DNA of 52,472 nucleotides from Micromonospora sp. KC723 (GCF_004348595.1 NZ_SMKD01000026.1:1-52472); one strand, 5' to 3'. Positions 27,614 through 36,758 are shown, numbered from the stretch's first letter. Program-made: numbers and translations. Notes: a model not told the origin generated them from the letters alone.

Positions 27614-29074
27614 ATGTCCGAAGCCTCCGCTCCCCACGCCGCCGACCGCCGCGAACTCACCGCCGCGCAGCGCAACGCCGTCGCCGAACTGCTCCGCGTC
27701 TCCCCGGTCGCCGACGAACTCGGCCGCAGGTTCGCGCACGCCGGCCACGAACTGCACCTGGTGGGCGGTTCCGTCCGCGACGCCCTGCTCGGCCGGCTCG
27801 GTGACGACCTCGACTTCTGCACCGACGCCCACCCGGACGAGACGATCAGGATCGTCAAGGGTTGGGCCGAGTCGATCTGGGAGACCGGCCGGGAGTTCGG
27901 CACCATCGGTTGCCAGCGCGACGGGCTGCGGCTGGAGGTCACCACCTTCCGCGCCGAGGCGTACGACCAGGTCAGCCGCAACCCGATCGTCGAGTACGGC
28001 ACCAGCCTCGCCGACGACCTGAAGCGGCGGGACTTCACCATCAACGCGATGGCCGTCAGCCTCCCCGACCACCGGTTCACCGACCCGTACGGCGGTGTGG
28101 ACGACCTCGCCGCCAAGGTGATCCGTACCCCGGGCACGCCCGGGGAGTCCTTCGGCGACGACCCGCTGCGGATGTTGCGGGCCGCCCGCTTCGCCGCGCA
28201 GCTGCGTTTCGCCGTGCACCCGGACGTGCGCGAGGCGATGACCCGGATGGCGGCGGACCTGGACCGGATCACCGCCGAGCGGATCCGCGACGAGTTCACC
28301 AAGCTGCTCTGCGGAGCCGACCCGATCACCGGGCTGCGGCTGCTGGTCGACACCGGGCTGGCCGAGCGGTTCCTGCCCGAACTGACCGGGCTGAAGCTGG
28401 AGATCGACGAGCACGCCCAGCACAAGGACGTCTACGAGCACACCCTCACCGTGGTGAGCAACGCGATGTCGTACGAGACCGACGGCTGCGACTTCGTCCT
28501 GCGGATGGCCGCGCTCATGCACGACGTGGGCAAGCCGGCCACGAAGGCGGTCGGCCCGGACGGCCGGGTCAGTTTCCACCACCACGAGGTGGTCGGCGCC
28601 CGGCTCACCAAGGCCCGGATGAAGGCGTTGCGCTATCCGAAGGACGTCACCGCGCAGGTCGCCAAGCTGGTCGGCCTGCACCTGCGTTTCTACGGGTACG
28701 GCCGGGGCGAGTGGACCGACTCGGCGGTACGCCGGTACGTGACCGACGCCGATGACCTGCTCTCCCGGCTGCACAAGCTGACCCGGTCGGACTGCACCAC
28801 CCGCAACCGCCGCAAGGCCGCCCAGCTCGCCGCCGACTACGACGCTCTGGAGGAACGAATCGCCCGGATCGCCGCCGAGGAGGATCTGGCCCGGGTCCGC
28901 CCGGACCTGGACGGCAACGCGATCATGGAGTTGCTCGGCGTACCGCCGGGGCCGGTGGTCGGGAAGGCGTGGCAGCACCTCAAGGAGCTGCGCCTGGAAC
29001 GCGGCCCGCTGGACCGCGACGAGGCCGAGGCGGAGCTGCTGCGCTGGGCCCGCGATCAGGGCATCGTCTCCTGA
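27614..29074 (+). CDS. pcnA: CCA tRNA nucleotidyltransferase / poly(A) polymerase family protein
   Basis: A 486-aa class II nucleotidyltransferase. Motifs: LVGGSVRDALLG with the metal-binding DLDFCTD, the RRDFTINAMA motif, DPYGGVDDL, an RxxR-type recognition segment (DPLRMLRAARFAAQ) and a C-terminal HD domain (LMHDVGKP). It adds or repairs the CCA end of tRNAs. The symbol follows the mycobacterial naming of the orthologue next to murJ. The ATG at 27614 starts in-family, preceded by TAGGCT (27599-27604). Confidence 0.95.
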   Translation: MSEASAPHAADRRELTAAQRNAVAELLRVSPVADELGRRFAHAGHELHLVGGSVRDALLGRLGDDLDFCTDAHPDETIRIVKGWAESIWETGREFGTIGCQRDGLRLEVTTFRAEAYDQVSRNPIVEYGTSLADDLKRRDFTINAMAVSLPDHRFTDPYGGVDDLAAKVIRTPGTPGESFGDDPLRMLRAARFAAQLRFAVHPDVREAMTRMAADLDRITAERIRDEFTKLLCGADPITGLRLLVDTGLAERFLPELTGLKLEIDEHAQHKDVYEHTLTVVSNAMSYETDGCDFVLRMAALMHDVGKPATKAVGPDGRVSFHHHEVVGARLTKARMKALRYPKDVTAQVAKLVGLHLRFYGYGRGEWTDSAVRRYVTDADDLLSRLHKLTRSDCTTRNRRKAAQLAADYDALEERIARIAAEEDLARVRPDLDGNAIMELLGVPPGPVVGKAWQHLKELRLERGPLDRDEAEAELLRWARDQGIVS

Positions 29075-29205
29075 GCCCCGGGCCGGCGACGCCGGCACGT
29101 CTCGCGGAGGCCGCCGTCGGCCCGTGATCGACTTCCGTTCGGGGTGTCGCCCGCCCCCGGGTGCGGCATCCCGACTCGATCAACGGCGTACCGGAGGGAC
29201 GCGAA

Positions 29206-29232
29206 GGGTCGCCCGGCCCGGCCGGACGACCC
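29206..29232. terminator. Imperfect hairpin between convergent genes
   Basis: GGGTCG (29206-29211) pairs with CGACCC (29227-29232), with further CCGG/CCGG pairing inside. It lies in the 172-bp gap between convergent pcnA and the flotillin gene and may serve both. Confidence 0.4.
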
Positions 29233-29246
29233 TGTCGTCGTACCCG

Positions 29247-30758
29247 TCAGCGGGTTTCGACCGCGCTGCCCTCGACCGGCGGTTTCCCGTTGCCCGACGA
29301 CGCGCCACCCAGCCTGCCCAGCAGGCCGGCCAGGTCGATGCCGGTGAGGTCGGAGCCGAGCTGGAGCCCCTGAGCCACGTTGCCGGCCACCGACTTCGTC
29401 AGCGACGACGCGCCGTCGGTGGAGATCACCGTCATCTTGTCGATCGCCCCGATCGGGGCGCTGGCCGCCTCGACCACCTGCGGCAGCACCTTCACCAGCA
29501 GGTCCAGCACGGCCGCCTCCCCGTACGCGGCGAACGCCTCGGCCTTGCGGGCCATCGCGTCCGCCTCGGCCTGCCCCCTGGCCAGGATGGCCGCGGCCTC
29601 GGCCTGGCCCTCCCGCTCGACCGCCTCGGCGATCGCGGAGCGCCGGCGCTGCTCGGCCTCACCCTCCTTGGCGCCCTCGATCGCGTTCGCCTCGGCCAGC
29701 GCGGCCCGGCGGGCCCGCTCGCCCTCACCGGTGAGCCGGGACTGCTCGGCGGCGGCCTGGGCGGCGGCGATGGTGGCCTGCCGCTGCGCGTCGGCGTTCA
29801 GCACCGCCGCGTTGCGCGCCGCCTCGGCCTCCTGCTCCACCTTGTAGCGCGCCGCGTCGGCGGGCTTGCGCACCTCGGTGTCGAGCTGGCGCTGCTTGAG
29901 TTCGGCGTTGCGCTCGGCCACCTTCTGCTGCTCGGAGAGGATGGCCTGGTCCCGCTCGGCCTGGGCGAGCGGTCCGGCCGCCGCCGACCTCGCCTTGGCG
30001 GCGTCGATCTCCGCCTGGATGGCGGCCTGCTTGAGTGAGAGGTTCCGGTTCGCCTCGGCGATCGCCTCCTCGGCCAGCAGCCGCTCCTGCTCGGCCTGCT
30101 GCCGGGCCCGGGCCTCGGCGATGGCCGCGTCCTTGAGCACCCGGGCGGCCTCCGGCCGGCCCAGATCCTGCAGGTAGGAGCCCTCCGCCAGGATGTCCTG
30201 GAGCTGGAAGGTGTCCAGCACCAGACCCTGGTTGGTCATCGAGTGCTCGGCCTCCTCGGCGACCGCGCTGGCGAACGCCGCCCGGTCCCGGATGACCTCC
30301 TCGACGGTGAGCCGGCCGACGATCGAGCGCAGCGCACCGGCCAGCACCTCCCGGGTGAAGTTGTCGATCTCGTCCTGCTGGTGCAGGAAGCGCTGGGCTG
30401 CGGCGCGGATGGCGTCCTCGGTGCCGCCGACCTTGACGATCGCCACGCCGTGCAGGTCGGTACGGATGCCCTGCTTGCTGACCGCCCCCCGGATACCGAC
30501 GTCGATGCGGCGGCTGGACAGGTCCAACGACTGGAGCTTCTGCACCACCGGCAGCACGAACACCGAGGCGCCGAGGACGACCTTCTGTCCGGACATGTCG
30601 GTGGACCGGCCGCCGTCGGCGGTCTGGGTGGTGCGGCCCTTGCGCCCGGTGACGATGAACGCCTCGTTCGGGCCGGCGACCTTGATCCGGGAGAGCACGA
30701 AGAAGACGAGGACGAGAACGAGAAGGACCGCGCCGCCGATGGCGAAGAGAAGGGGCAT
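29247..30758 (-). CDS. floT: Flotillin-like SPFH/PHB domain protein
   Basis: A 503-aa protein. An N-terminal membrane helix (about 4-24, LFAIGGAVLLVLVLVFFVLS) is followed by an SPFH/PHB domain (about 28-190) and a long Ala/Glu/Arg-rich coiled coil (about 195-430) with repeated AEA/EQQ patterns. The C terminus is Gly/Ser-rich. Flotillins assemble at membrane microdomains. The NfeD-like gene 29 bp upstream repeats the YuaF-YuaG (FloT) pairing of Bacillus. Confidence 0.92.
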   Translation of the reverse strand: MPLLFAIGGAVLLVLVLVFFVLSRIKVAGPNEAFIVTGRKGRTTQTADGGRSTDMSGQKVVLGASVFVLPVVQKLQSLDLSSRRIDVGIRGAVSKQGIRTDLHGVAIVKVGGTEDAIRAAAQRFLHQQDEIDNFTREVLAGALRSIVGRLTVEEVIRDRAAFASAVAEEAEHSMTNQGLVLDTFQLQDILAEGSYLQDLGRPEAARVLKDAAIAEARARQQAEQERLLAEEAIAEANRNLSLKQAAIQAEIDAAKARSAAAGPLAQAERDQAILSEQQKVAERNAELKQRQLDTEVRKPADAARYKVEQEAEAARNAAVLNADAQRQATIAAAQAAAEQSRLTGEGERARRAALAEANAIEGAKEGEAEQRRRSAIAEAVEREGQAEAAAILARGQAEADAMARKAEAFAAYGEAAVLDLLVKVLPQVVEAASAPIGAIDKMTVISTDGASSLTKSVAGNVAQGLQLGSDLTGIDLAGLLGRLGGASSGNGKPPVEGSAVETR

Positions 30759-30787
30759 GTGACCGTCCTGTTTCTGGATGAGGGGGT

Positions 30788-31300
30788 TCAGTAGGTCTCG
30801 ACGTGCACGCTGGTCTCGCTCAGCGCCTCGACCACGAAGACCTGCGCGCCGATCGGGATCGGACGGTCCGCGCGGGCGTTGAGCTTCACCGGCTGGCCGG
30901 CGACGCGTAGCCGGACCTCGCCGTAGCCGTCGACGGGCACCGGAGTGACCACCAGGCCGATCGCGCCGACCAGGTGGTCACGGGTGGGGGTGGGGTCGGT
31001 CCGCATGTTGCGCGCCGCCCGGCTGAGCCGCGCCGCCAGCCACGCGGCCGGCGCCGCCGCCAGCGCGCCCCCGGCCGCCGCCGCCCCGACCATCACCGGG
31101 GTACGCCCACCGACCAGCTCGTTGACGATGGCGGCGCCGAAGCCGAACGCGCCGAGAAACCCGGCGACCACCTCGAGGGAGACCGGACCGTCGACGTCGG
31201 GATGACCGAAGTGCAGCAGCTCGCCGCCGAGCAGCGCGAGCGCCAGCACGCCGACACCGACCGCACCGATGATCAGGAAGATGATGGTCCCGGTGGCCAT
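30788..31300 (-). CDS. NfeD/YuaF-like membrane protein with OB-fold domain
   Basis: A 170-aa protein with three membrane segments (about 5-27, 42-62, 67-92) and a C-terminal soluble domain of ~65 residues. That domain (VGAIGLVVTPVPVDGYGEVRLRV and onward) fits the NfeD OB fold. It lies directly upstream of the flotillin gene, the usual partner. The ATG at 31300 is preceded by TACCGT at exactly 7 bp (31308-31313), suggesting a leaderless transcript for the operon. Confidence 0.85.
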   Translation of the reverse strand: MATGTIIFLIIGAVGVGVLALALLGGELLHFGHPDVDGPVSLEVVAGFLGAFGFGAAIVNELVGGRTPVMVGAAAAGGALAAAPAAWLAARLSRAARNMRTDPTPTRDHLVGAIGLVVTPVPVDGYGEVRLRVAGQPVKLNARADRPIPIGAQVFVVEALSETSVHVETY

Positions 31301-31307
31301 GCCCGGC

Positions 31308-31313
31308 ACGGTA
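31308..31313 (-). promoter_or_regulatory. -10 element for a leaderless mRNA (NfeD-flotillin operon)
   Basis: On the minus strand TACCGT is followed by 7 bases and the ATG at 31300; no ribosome-binding site is visible. Confidence 0.5.
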
Positions 31314-31348
31314 TCGACGGCGCGCAAGGAAGCGGACTGGCCGAACCG

Positions 31349-32434
31349 TCAGCGCGGCGCGACGGTCACCTCGAAATCGACCAACTGCCGGGGCAGCGGC
31401 TGGCGGATCAGCTCCCGCCCGGTCGGGTCGGCGAGCACGAAGTCGTTGGACCCGAGCGGGCGGCGGTAGAGCAGCCGGTCGTCGGTGACCCAGGCCACGT
31501 CGGCGCTGGGCAGCGGATTGAGCACCCGGCCGGTGGCTGTCTCGACGAGCAGTGGCTCCTGCTGGCCTTGGACGACCACGCGCGTGCCATCCGGTGACCA
31601 GGACCATGGGCCGGCCGGGTCACCGGGCACCGGCACGAGACGGGTGCGCCGCCCGTCGTCCGCCGAGAAGAGTCGTACGCCCAGGCGGGCGTCCCGCTGT
31701 GACTCGCCGTGCGATTCCCCGGTCTGTGGCAGCGCGACCTGCCTGCCGTCCCGCGTCCAGGTGAATTCGCAGAAGTCGGAGCAGCCTTCTGTTCCGTTCA
31801 CGTGGACCTTCTTCGTGCCGTCCGTCTTCATGACGATGAAGCCGAAACGGTCGACCTGGCGGGTGGTGAAAAGCAGCCGTCGGCCGTCCGGAGACCATTG
31901 TGGGACGGAGAGCGCCCGGCCCACCTCGTACCAGTTGGTTTTCCCGTTCGCCAGGTCGAACAGGCCGATTTCCCGGGGCCGATCCAGGTCCCTGACCGCC
32001 ACGAGCGAACCGGTGGGTGCCGGAAAGATGCCGTCGTAGCGGTCGGTCCGGAAGTAGTGGCCCCGGGCTCGGTCGAGGAGCATGCCCGCACCCGAGCCAC
32101 CTCTTGCCTGTGCCCGGGTCACGATCCAGCCGCCGGGCAGCACCAGAGGTTTCGCGGTCCAGTCCGGACCCGGGGTGGGCAGCATGGTCGGCGAGGGCGT
32201 GACCGTCACCGGCGGCGTAGCGGGGCTCGGAGCCGGGGCGGGCCGGAACAGTACGAACGGTAGGGCCACCGCGACAACCGCCACCAGGGTGGCACCGGCT
32301 GCGGTGGCACGCCGGCGGCGGCGCAGCCGACGACCCCGTCCGAGCGCCTTGACGGCCAAATCGGGCGTCGGGCGTACCCCGTCGGCGAGGTCGCGCACGG
32401 CGGCCCGCAGCGTCTCGTCCAGCATCCTGCTCAT
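31349..32434 (-). CDS. Membrane-anchored TolB-like beta-propeller protein, sigma-factor partner
   Basis: A 361-aa protein. A cytoplasmic ~40-residue N terminus with an Arg cluster (GRGRRLRRRRRA) is followed by one membrane helix (about 43-62), a Pro/Thr linker, and an extracytoplasmic domain with TolB/WD-like blades (SPDGRRLLFTTR, TRDGRQVALPQ, SPDGTRVVVQG). The ATG overlaps the stop of the upstream sigma gene by 4 bp, so it probably controls that sigma factor, though it lacks a classical zinc anti-sigma motif. The anti-sigma role is inferred from this coupling. Confidence 0.8.
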   Translation of the reverse strand: MSRMLDETLRAAVRDLADGVRPTPDLAVKALGRGRRLRRRRRATAAGATLVAVVAVALPFVLFRPAPAPSPATPPVTVTPSPTMLPTPGPDWTAKPLVLPGGWIVTRAQARGGSGAGMLLDRARGHYFRTDRYDGIFPAPTGSLVAVRDLDRPREIGLFDLANGKTNWYEVGRALSVPQWSPDGRRLLFTTRQVDRFGFIVMKTDGTKKVHVNGTEGCSDFCEFTWTRDGRQVALPQTGESHGESQRDARLGVRLFSADDGRRTRLVPVPGDPAGPWSWSPDGTRVVVQGQQEPLLVETATGRVLNPLPSADVAWVTDDRLLYRRPLGSNDFVLADPTGRELIRQPLPRQLVDFEVTVAPR

Positions 32435-32952
32435 TGCGTCACCTCCGCGCGGGTCGTCATCTCGTCCAGCCCCGGCACCAGTTGCCGGAGCCGAGCCAGG
32501 GCCTTGGCGGTCTGGCTGGCCACCGTGCCGGCCCGGCAACCGAGGATCGTCGCGGTCTCCGCGACGCTCAGATCCTCCAGGTAGCGCAGCGTCAGCACGG
32601 CGCGTTGTCGCGGCGGCAGTGCGCGCAGAGCTTCACGTAGCAGTAGCCGCAGCTCGCTGTCGTGACTGCTGTCGCACACTCCGGGCCGCTCAGGCAACTC
32701 GGCCATTGGCACCTCCCGGCGCCGGGACAGCCGCCGCCAACCGGAGACCTGGTCGTGGTAGAGGATCCGCTTCACGTACGGCTCTGCGTCGCCCCTGATC
32801 CGGGGCCACCGGGCGTACGCCTTGGCGAGCGCGTTCTGCAGCAGGTCCTCGGCGGCGTGCTGGCTACCCGCGAGCGCGTACGCGACGCGCAGCAGCTTGT
32901 CGCCCCGCTCGTTGACGAAATCGGTGAACTCCCCGTCGGTCACGTCAGCCAC
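32431..32952 (-). CDS. SigE-family (SigE70-type) RNA polymerase sigma factor
   Basis: A 173-aa ECF-like sigma factor. Region 2: FTDFVNERGDKLLRVAYALAGSQHAAEDLLQ. Region 4: LPPRQRAVLTLRYLEDLSVAETATILGCRAGTVASQTAKALARLR. This is the short type abundant in Streptomyces and Micromonospora. The GTG start has a GGAGGTGG site. It is co-translated with the beta-propeller protein and divergent from a small membrane protein gene. Confidence 0.93.
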   Translation of the reverse strand: MADVTDGEFTDFVNERGDKLLRVAYALAGSQHAAEDLLQNALAKAYARWPRIRGDAEPYVKRILYHDQVSGWRRLSRRREVPMAELPERPGVCDSSHDSELRLLLREALRALPPRQRAVLTLRYLEDLSVAETATILGCRAGTVASQTAKALARLRQLVPGLDEMTTRAEVTQ

Positions 32953-33037
32953 CGTCCACCTCCGATGTTCAGACGCGTGACCGTGGCCGAAGTTTGCCTG
33001 GTTGGCGCGATGGGTGACCGACCATGAGAACTAGCCG

Positions 33038-33080
33038 TTGACAAGATGGTTCGGGGGAAGGCATCTTGGCATTGACAAGA
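33038..33080 (+). promoter_or_regulatory. Direct repeat and promoter-like region upstream of the small membrane protein gene
   Basis: TTGACAAGA occurs at 33038-33046 and 33072-33080, 34 bp apart. The first copy contains a consensus -35 (TTGACA), although no good -10 follows at 17 bp. AAGATG and CATCTT between the copies form a small inverted repeat. A regulator site is possible but unproven. Confidence 0.4.
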
Positions 33081-33092
33081 AAGGGGTCGCCG

Positions 33093-33497
33093 ATGTCGTC
33101 GGACACACTCACCACGGCCGGAATACTCCTGATCACCGTCGTCGCGGTCGAGTACGGCGGGTTGACCCTGCTCACCCACCTGGCCCGCCGAAAGCCCGGC
33201 TACCTGGACAACCCCGTCCGCCGGGGAATGTGGACGGCGGGCCACGCGCACGCCGGCGTGCTGGTCCTCTTCGCCCTCGTCGCGTTGCCCTACATCGACC
33301 AGGCCGACGTGTCGGGCGGGACACGGACGCTGATCCGGTCGCTGTTCGTCGCCGCGCCGATCCTGATGCCGCTCGGCTTCTTCCTCTCCGTCGTGCGACC
33401 GACTGACACCCGGCCCAACACGCTGATCTGGCTCACGGTGGCGGGCGGAGCGAGCCTGAGCGCGGGCGCCCTGCTGCTCGGCATAGCCCTGCTGTGA
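33093..33497 (+). CDS. Small four-helix membrane protein, unknown function
   Basis: A 134-aa protein with four predicted membrane segments (about 8-28, 48-70, 83-101, 111-133) and short loops. A conserved-looking GHAHAG sits at the second helix, which could bind a metal or haem; this is speculation. I chose ATG 33093 because an AAAGGGG site precedes it. A TTG 27 bp upstream is also in frame. I do not recognise the family. Confidence 0.75.
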   Translation: MSSDTLTTAGILLITVVAVEYGGLTLLTHLARRKPGYLDNPVRRGMWTAGHAHAGVLVLFALVALPYIDQADVSGGTRTLIRSLFVAAPILMPLGFFLSVVRPTDTRPNTLIWLTVAGGASLSAGALLLGIALL

Positions 33498-33558
33498 CCG
33501 GCCGCGACAGGATCTGCCCAACCCGCCGGTTCGGTTGGTGTCGCAGGCGAAGGGCAGA

Positions 33559-34047
33559 ATGGCCCGCATGCGCTGGACCGTGCTCGACTCGCCGATCGGG
33601 GAGTTCTCCGTGGCCACCGACGGCGCGGCGGTGCGTGGCGCGCACTTCGGGCGGGTCGCGGCGGCAATCGAGCAGCCCGTCGACGAGCTGGACCGGCAGG
33701 TCGTCGCGGAGTTGCGGGCGTACTTCGCGGGGGAGTTGGAGGGCTTCACGGTGCCGGTGGAGCCGCCTCGCGGCTCCGATTTCGAGCGCGCGGTCTGGCG
33801 GGAGATGACCCGGATTCCGTACGGGGAGACGCTCACCTACGGCGAGGTGGCTCGCCGGGTCGGCGACCCGGGAGCTGCCCGGGCGGTGGGGGTGGCCTGC
33901 AACCGCAACCCGATCCCGGTGCTCGTGCCCTGCCACCGGATCGTCGGGGCGGGCGGAAAGCTGGTCGGCTTCGGTGGTGGGCTGGACCGCAAGGTGAAGC
34001 TGCTGGAGCTGGAGGCTCGGGTCGCCTTGCAACGTGCCTGGTCCTGA
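33559..34047 (+). CDS. ogt: Methylated-DNA--protein-cysteine methyltransferase
   Basis: A 162-aa suicide repair enzyme that removes alkyl groups from O6 of guanine. The active-site motif VPCHRIVG has the acceptor at Cys125. The DNA-binding region TYGEVARRVGDPGAARAVG and the Arg finger are present, with a short N-terminal domain. The start is ATG 33559 with a GAAGGG site; ATG 33568, preceded by CAGAAT at 7 bp, is an alternative that would be leaderless. It is convergent with ino1. Confidence 0.94.
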   Translation: MARMRWTVLDSPIGEFSVATDGAAVRGAHFGRVAAAIEQPVDELDRQVVAELRAYFAGELEGFTVPVEPPRGSDFERAVWREMTRIPYGETLTYGEVARRVGDPGAARAVGVACNRNPIPVLVPCHRIVGAGGKLVGFGGGLDRKVKLLELEARVALQRAWS

Positions 34048-34134
34048 TCAGGGCCCCATGATCCTTGGCGGTTCGGCGGCCCGTCTTCCGGCGTGTCGAC
34101 TCGGGCAGGCGTCAACGATCCGGGCAGGACACGA

Positions 34135-34166
34135 CGAGGGCCGGACCCGTCAGGACCCGGCCCTCG
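34135..34166. terminator. Bidirectional terminator between ogt and ino1
   Basis: CGAGGGCCGG (34135-34144) and CCGGCCCTCG (34157-34166) form a perfect 10-bp stem with a 12-nt loop in the 139-bp gap between the convergent genes, 20 bp past the ino1 stop. Confidence 0.7.
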
Positions 34167-34186
34167 GTGTGCTGCTGGTCAGCGCG

Positions 34187-35266
34187 TCAGCGCTCGACCT
34201 CACCGGCGATGAACGCCTCGACGGCGGCGTGCGCGTCGTGGTCGGCGTACTGCACGGGCGGGGACTTCATGAAGTAGGAGGAGGCCGAGAGGATCGGGCC
34301 ACCGATCTTGCGGTCCAGGGCGATCTTCGCGGCCCGGACGGCGTCGATGATGACGCCGGCCGAGTTCGGCGAGTCCCAGACCTCGAGCTTCAGCTCGGCG
34401 TTGAGCGGGGTGTCACCGAAGGAACGACCCTCCAGGCGGATGTACGCCCACTTGCGGTCGTCGAGCCACGGCACGTGGTCGGACGGGCCGATGTGCACGT
34501 CGCTCTTGGCCATCTCGTGCGGCACCTGGGAGGTGACCGACTGGGTCTTCGAGATCTTCTTCGAGACCAGCCGGTTGCGCTCCAGCATGTTCATGAAGTC
34601 CATGTTGCCGCCGAAGTTGAGCTGGTACGTGCGCAGCAGCTCGACCCCGCGGTCCTCGAAGAGCTTCGCCAGCGCGCGGTGCACGATGGTGGCGCCGACC
34701 TGGCTCTTGATGTCGTCGCCGACGATCGGCAGGCCCGCGTCGGTGAACTTCTGCGCCCACTCGGGGTCGGAGGCGATGAAGACCGGCAGGGCGTTGACGA
34801 ACGCGCAGCCGGCGTCGATCGCGGCCTGGGCGTAGAACTTGTCGGCCTGCTCGGAGCCGACCGGCAGGTAGGAGACGACCACGTCGACCTGGGCGTCGCG
34901 CAGCGCCTTGACCACGTCGACCGGCGGGACGTCCGACTCCTCGATGATCTCGCGGTAGTACTGGCCCAGCCCGTCGAAGGTCGGGCCGCGCTGCACGGTG
35001 ACGCCGGTCGGCGGCACGTCGCACAGTTTGATCGTGTTGTTCTCGCTGGCGACGATCGCCTCGGCGAGGTCCATGCCCACCTTCTTGGCGTCCACGTCGA
35101 ACGCCGCGACGAACTGCACGTCCGAGACGTGGTAGTCGCCGAAGGTGACGTGCATGAGACCCGGGACGCGGTCGGTCGGGTCGGCGTCGCGGTAGTACTC
35201 CACGCCCTGCACGAGGGACGAGGCGCAGTTTCCCACACCGACGATGGCGACGCGGACGGAGCCCAT
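34187..35266 (-). CDS. ino1: myo-inositol-1-phosphate synthase
   Basis: A 359-aa NAD-dependent enzyme that makes inositol 1-phosphate from glucose 6-phosphate, feeding phosphatidylinositol and mycothiol. It has [16 protein letters not shown] at the N terminus, then [59 protein letters not shown] and [17 protein letters not shown] chose ATG 35266 for its strong AAGGAGG site; ATG 35290, overlapping the padR stop, is also possible. The padR gene upstream suggests regulation by its product. Confidence 0.96.
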   Translation of the reverse strand: MGSVRVAIVGVGNCASSLVQGVEYYRDADPTDRVPGLMHVTFGDYHVSDVQFVAAFDVDAKKVGMDLAEAIVASENNTIKLCDVPPTGVTVQRGPTFDGLGQYYREIIEESDVPPVDVVKALRDAQVDVVVSYLPVGSEQADKFYAQAAIDAGCAFVNALPVFIASDPEWAQKFTDAGLPIVGDDIKSQVGATIVHRALAKLFEDRGVELLRTYQLNFGGNMDFMNMLERNRLVSKKISKTQSVTSQVPHEMAKSDVHIGPSDHVPWLDDRKWAYIRLEGRSFGDTPLNAELKLEVWDSPNSAGVIIDAVRAAKIALDRKIGGPILSASSYFMKSPPVQYADHDAHAAVEAFIAGEVER

Positions 35267-35289
35267 AGCGTCTGCCTCCTTCTTCTTCA

Positions 35290-35928
35290 TCACGGCCGCT
35301 CTTTCCTGGACTCTCCAGGCGGAGGCGGGCTGTCGGTTTCTCGTCGGCCGCCGGCCGTCCCGGTGCCCGGGACCGTCGGGGCACGGCCGGAGCGCTCGTT
35401 GGCGATGAGCTCCTCCAGCCAGCGGACCTCGCGCTCACAGGCGTCGAGCCCGTGGCGTTGCAGTTCCAGGGTGTACGCGTCGAGGCGCTCGGCCGCCCGG
35501 GCCAGCACGTCACGAAGTCCCTCGCGACGCTCCTCGATCGTGCGGCGGCGACCCTCCAAGATGCGCAGGCGGGTCGCCTGGTCGGTCCGGGAAAAGAACG
35601 CGAAGTGCACACCGAAACCCGTGTCGTCGTACGTCTCGGGCCCCGCCTGCGCGATCAGCTGGGCGAAGCGTTCCTTGCCCTCGGCGGTGATTTTGTAGAC
35701 CACCCGACCTCGTCGGCTGGTCAACGCGGGAACCTCCCCGGCGGTCGCGGGTGTCTCGGCGGCTTCGGTGATCCACCCTGCCGCCTGCAGCCTGCGCAGC
35801 GTCGGGTAGAGCGAGCCGTAGCTGATCGCCGCCCGGATCGCTCCGAGTTTGGCCGTGAGTTCCTTGCGGAGCTCGTAGCCGTGCATCGGGGATTCCTGCA
35901 GCAGACCGAGGATGGCGAGTTCGAGCAC
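35290..35928 (-). CDS. PadR family transcriptional regulator
   Basis: A 212-aa protein with a PadR winged helix ([51 protein letters not shown]) and a C-terminal coiled-coil dimerisation region (about 125-185). The tail is Pro/Arg-rich. The GTG at 35928 has an AGGAGAGGA site. A perfect 27-bp palindrome 41 bp upstream is the likely operator. It forms an operon with ino1, matching mycobacterial Rv0047c-Rv0046c. Confidence 0.93.
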   Translation of the reverse strand: MLELAILGLLQESPMHGYELRKELTAKLGAIRAAISYGSLYPTLRRLQAAGWITEAAETPATAGEVPALTSRRGRVVYKITAEGKERFAQLIAQAGPETYDDTGFGVHFAFFSRTDQATRLRILEGRRRTIEERREGLRDVLARAAERLDAYTLELQRHGLDACEREVRWLEELIANERSGRAPTVPGTGTAGGRRETDSPPPPGESRKERP

Positions 35929-35968
35929 GAGCCATCCTCTCCTACCCCGGCGCAGGGCCGTTAACCGT

Positions 35969-35995
35969 TGCGATGTATCGGACCGATACATCGCA
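35969..35995. promoter_or_regulatory. PadR operator palindrome
   Basis: Two 13-bp arms, TGCGATGTATCGG (35969-35981) and CCGATACATCGCA (35983-35995), are perfect complements around a single central A. They contain the ATGTAT/ATACAT half-sites typical of PadR operators. The site lies between divergent padR and the DUF5318 gene. Confidence 0.8.
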
Positions 35996-36089
35996 CGTTA
36001 GTACCTCGCTCGGGGACAGGGCAAACCCCTGATTCGGGAGGTTCGCGTCACGCATGGTTACGGCGGTCGCCTCGTCCGTCCGGACCGCG

Positions 36090-36095
36090 TACCCT
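36090..36095 (+). promoter_or_regulatory. -10 element for a leaderless mRNA (DUF5318 gene)
   Basis: TACCCT is followed by 7 bases and the ATG at 36103. Confidence 0.5.
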
Positions 36096-36102
36096 TTGCC
36101 GC

Positions 36103-36561
36103 ATGCGTACGCAGCGCCAGGTGGTCGACTACTCGCTCCAGAAGCGGGCGGTGCTGCGTGAACTCCTCGCCGGTCGGGTCGGCGCGTACGACGTCTGTGA
36201 CGCCTCGCCGTACCTGAAGAACGCTGCCCGGTTCCACGGCGAGCCCACAGAGGAACGCTGCCCGATCTGTCGGAGCGAGAACCTCACCCACGTCCACTAC
36301 ATTTACGGCGACGAACTCAAGCAATCCGCCGGTCAGGCGCGCGCCCTGGCCGAGTTGCCCGCGTTGGCGATGACGCTGCGTGAGTTCCAGGTCTTCGTGG
36401 TGGAGGTGTGCCTCGGCTGTGACTGGAACCATCTCGTCGAGCAGTTCCTGCTCGGGCGGGACGGGCTGGCCGAGGAGGGGGTGGAGCAGGGAGCGGTGGG
36501 TGGTCTGACCGCCCCGGCTCACGGCTCCGTGCGCGGGCGAAGGCGAGAGGCGCAACGGTGA
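36103..36561 (+). CDS. DUF5318 family protein, zinc-ribbon-like
   Basis: A 152-aa soluble protein with two Cys pairs, CPIC (residues ~51-54) and CLGC (~104-107), which could bind zinc. It begins MRTQRQVVDYSLQKRAVLREL and has a basic disordered tail. The orthologue in mycobacteria (Rv0049) also sits between the PadR-ino1 genes and ponA1; its function is unknown. The ATG 36103 has TACCCT exactly 7 bp upstream and no ribosome-binding site. The 197-bp gap to ponA holds no gene. Confidence 0.85.
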   Translation: MRTQRQVVDYSLQKRAVLRELLAGRVGAYDVCDASPYLKNAARFHGEPTEERCPICRSENLTHVHYIYGDELKQSAGQARALAELPALAMTLREFQVFVVEVCLGCDWNHLVEQFLLGRDGLAEEGVEQGAVGGLTAPAHGSVRGRRREAQR

Positions 36562-36758
36562 TTCTGGCTCGACCGGTCCATCTCGGCACCGTCCACGACG
36601 GTCCTGCGGATCTACCGCTCGACAGCCTGATTAGTCCGATTGGTACGGATGCGGCGGTGTCTCCCCGGTATCCCCGGGGCGCGGTGCCACGTGTGTCAAC
36701 TCACGGCAACCCGGTGGTGGCGCCCCCGCGTCCCACCGCGACCGGCAGGGTGTGAGGA

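Noticed and set aside
25747..28425. MurJ with a 312-residue N-terminal extension
   Set aside because: The extension is antisense to the tRNA nucleotidyltransferase gene; a GGGAGG site and family homology place the start at 27489.
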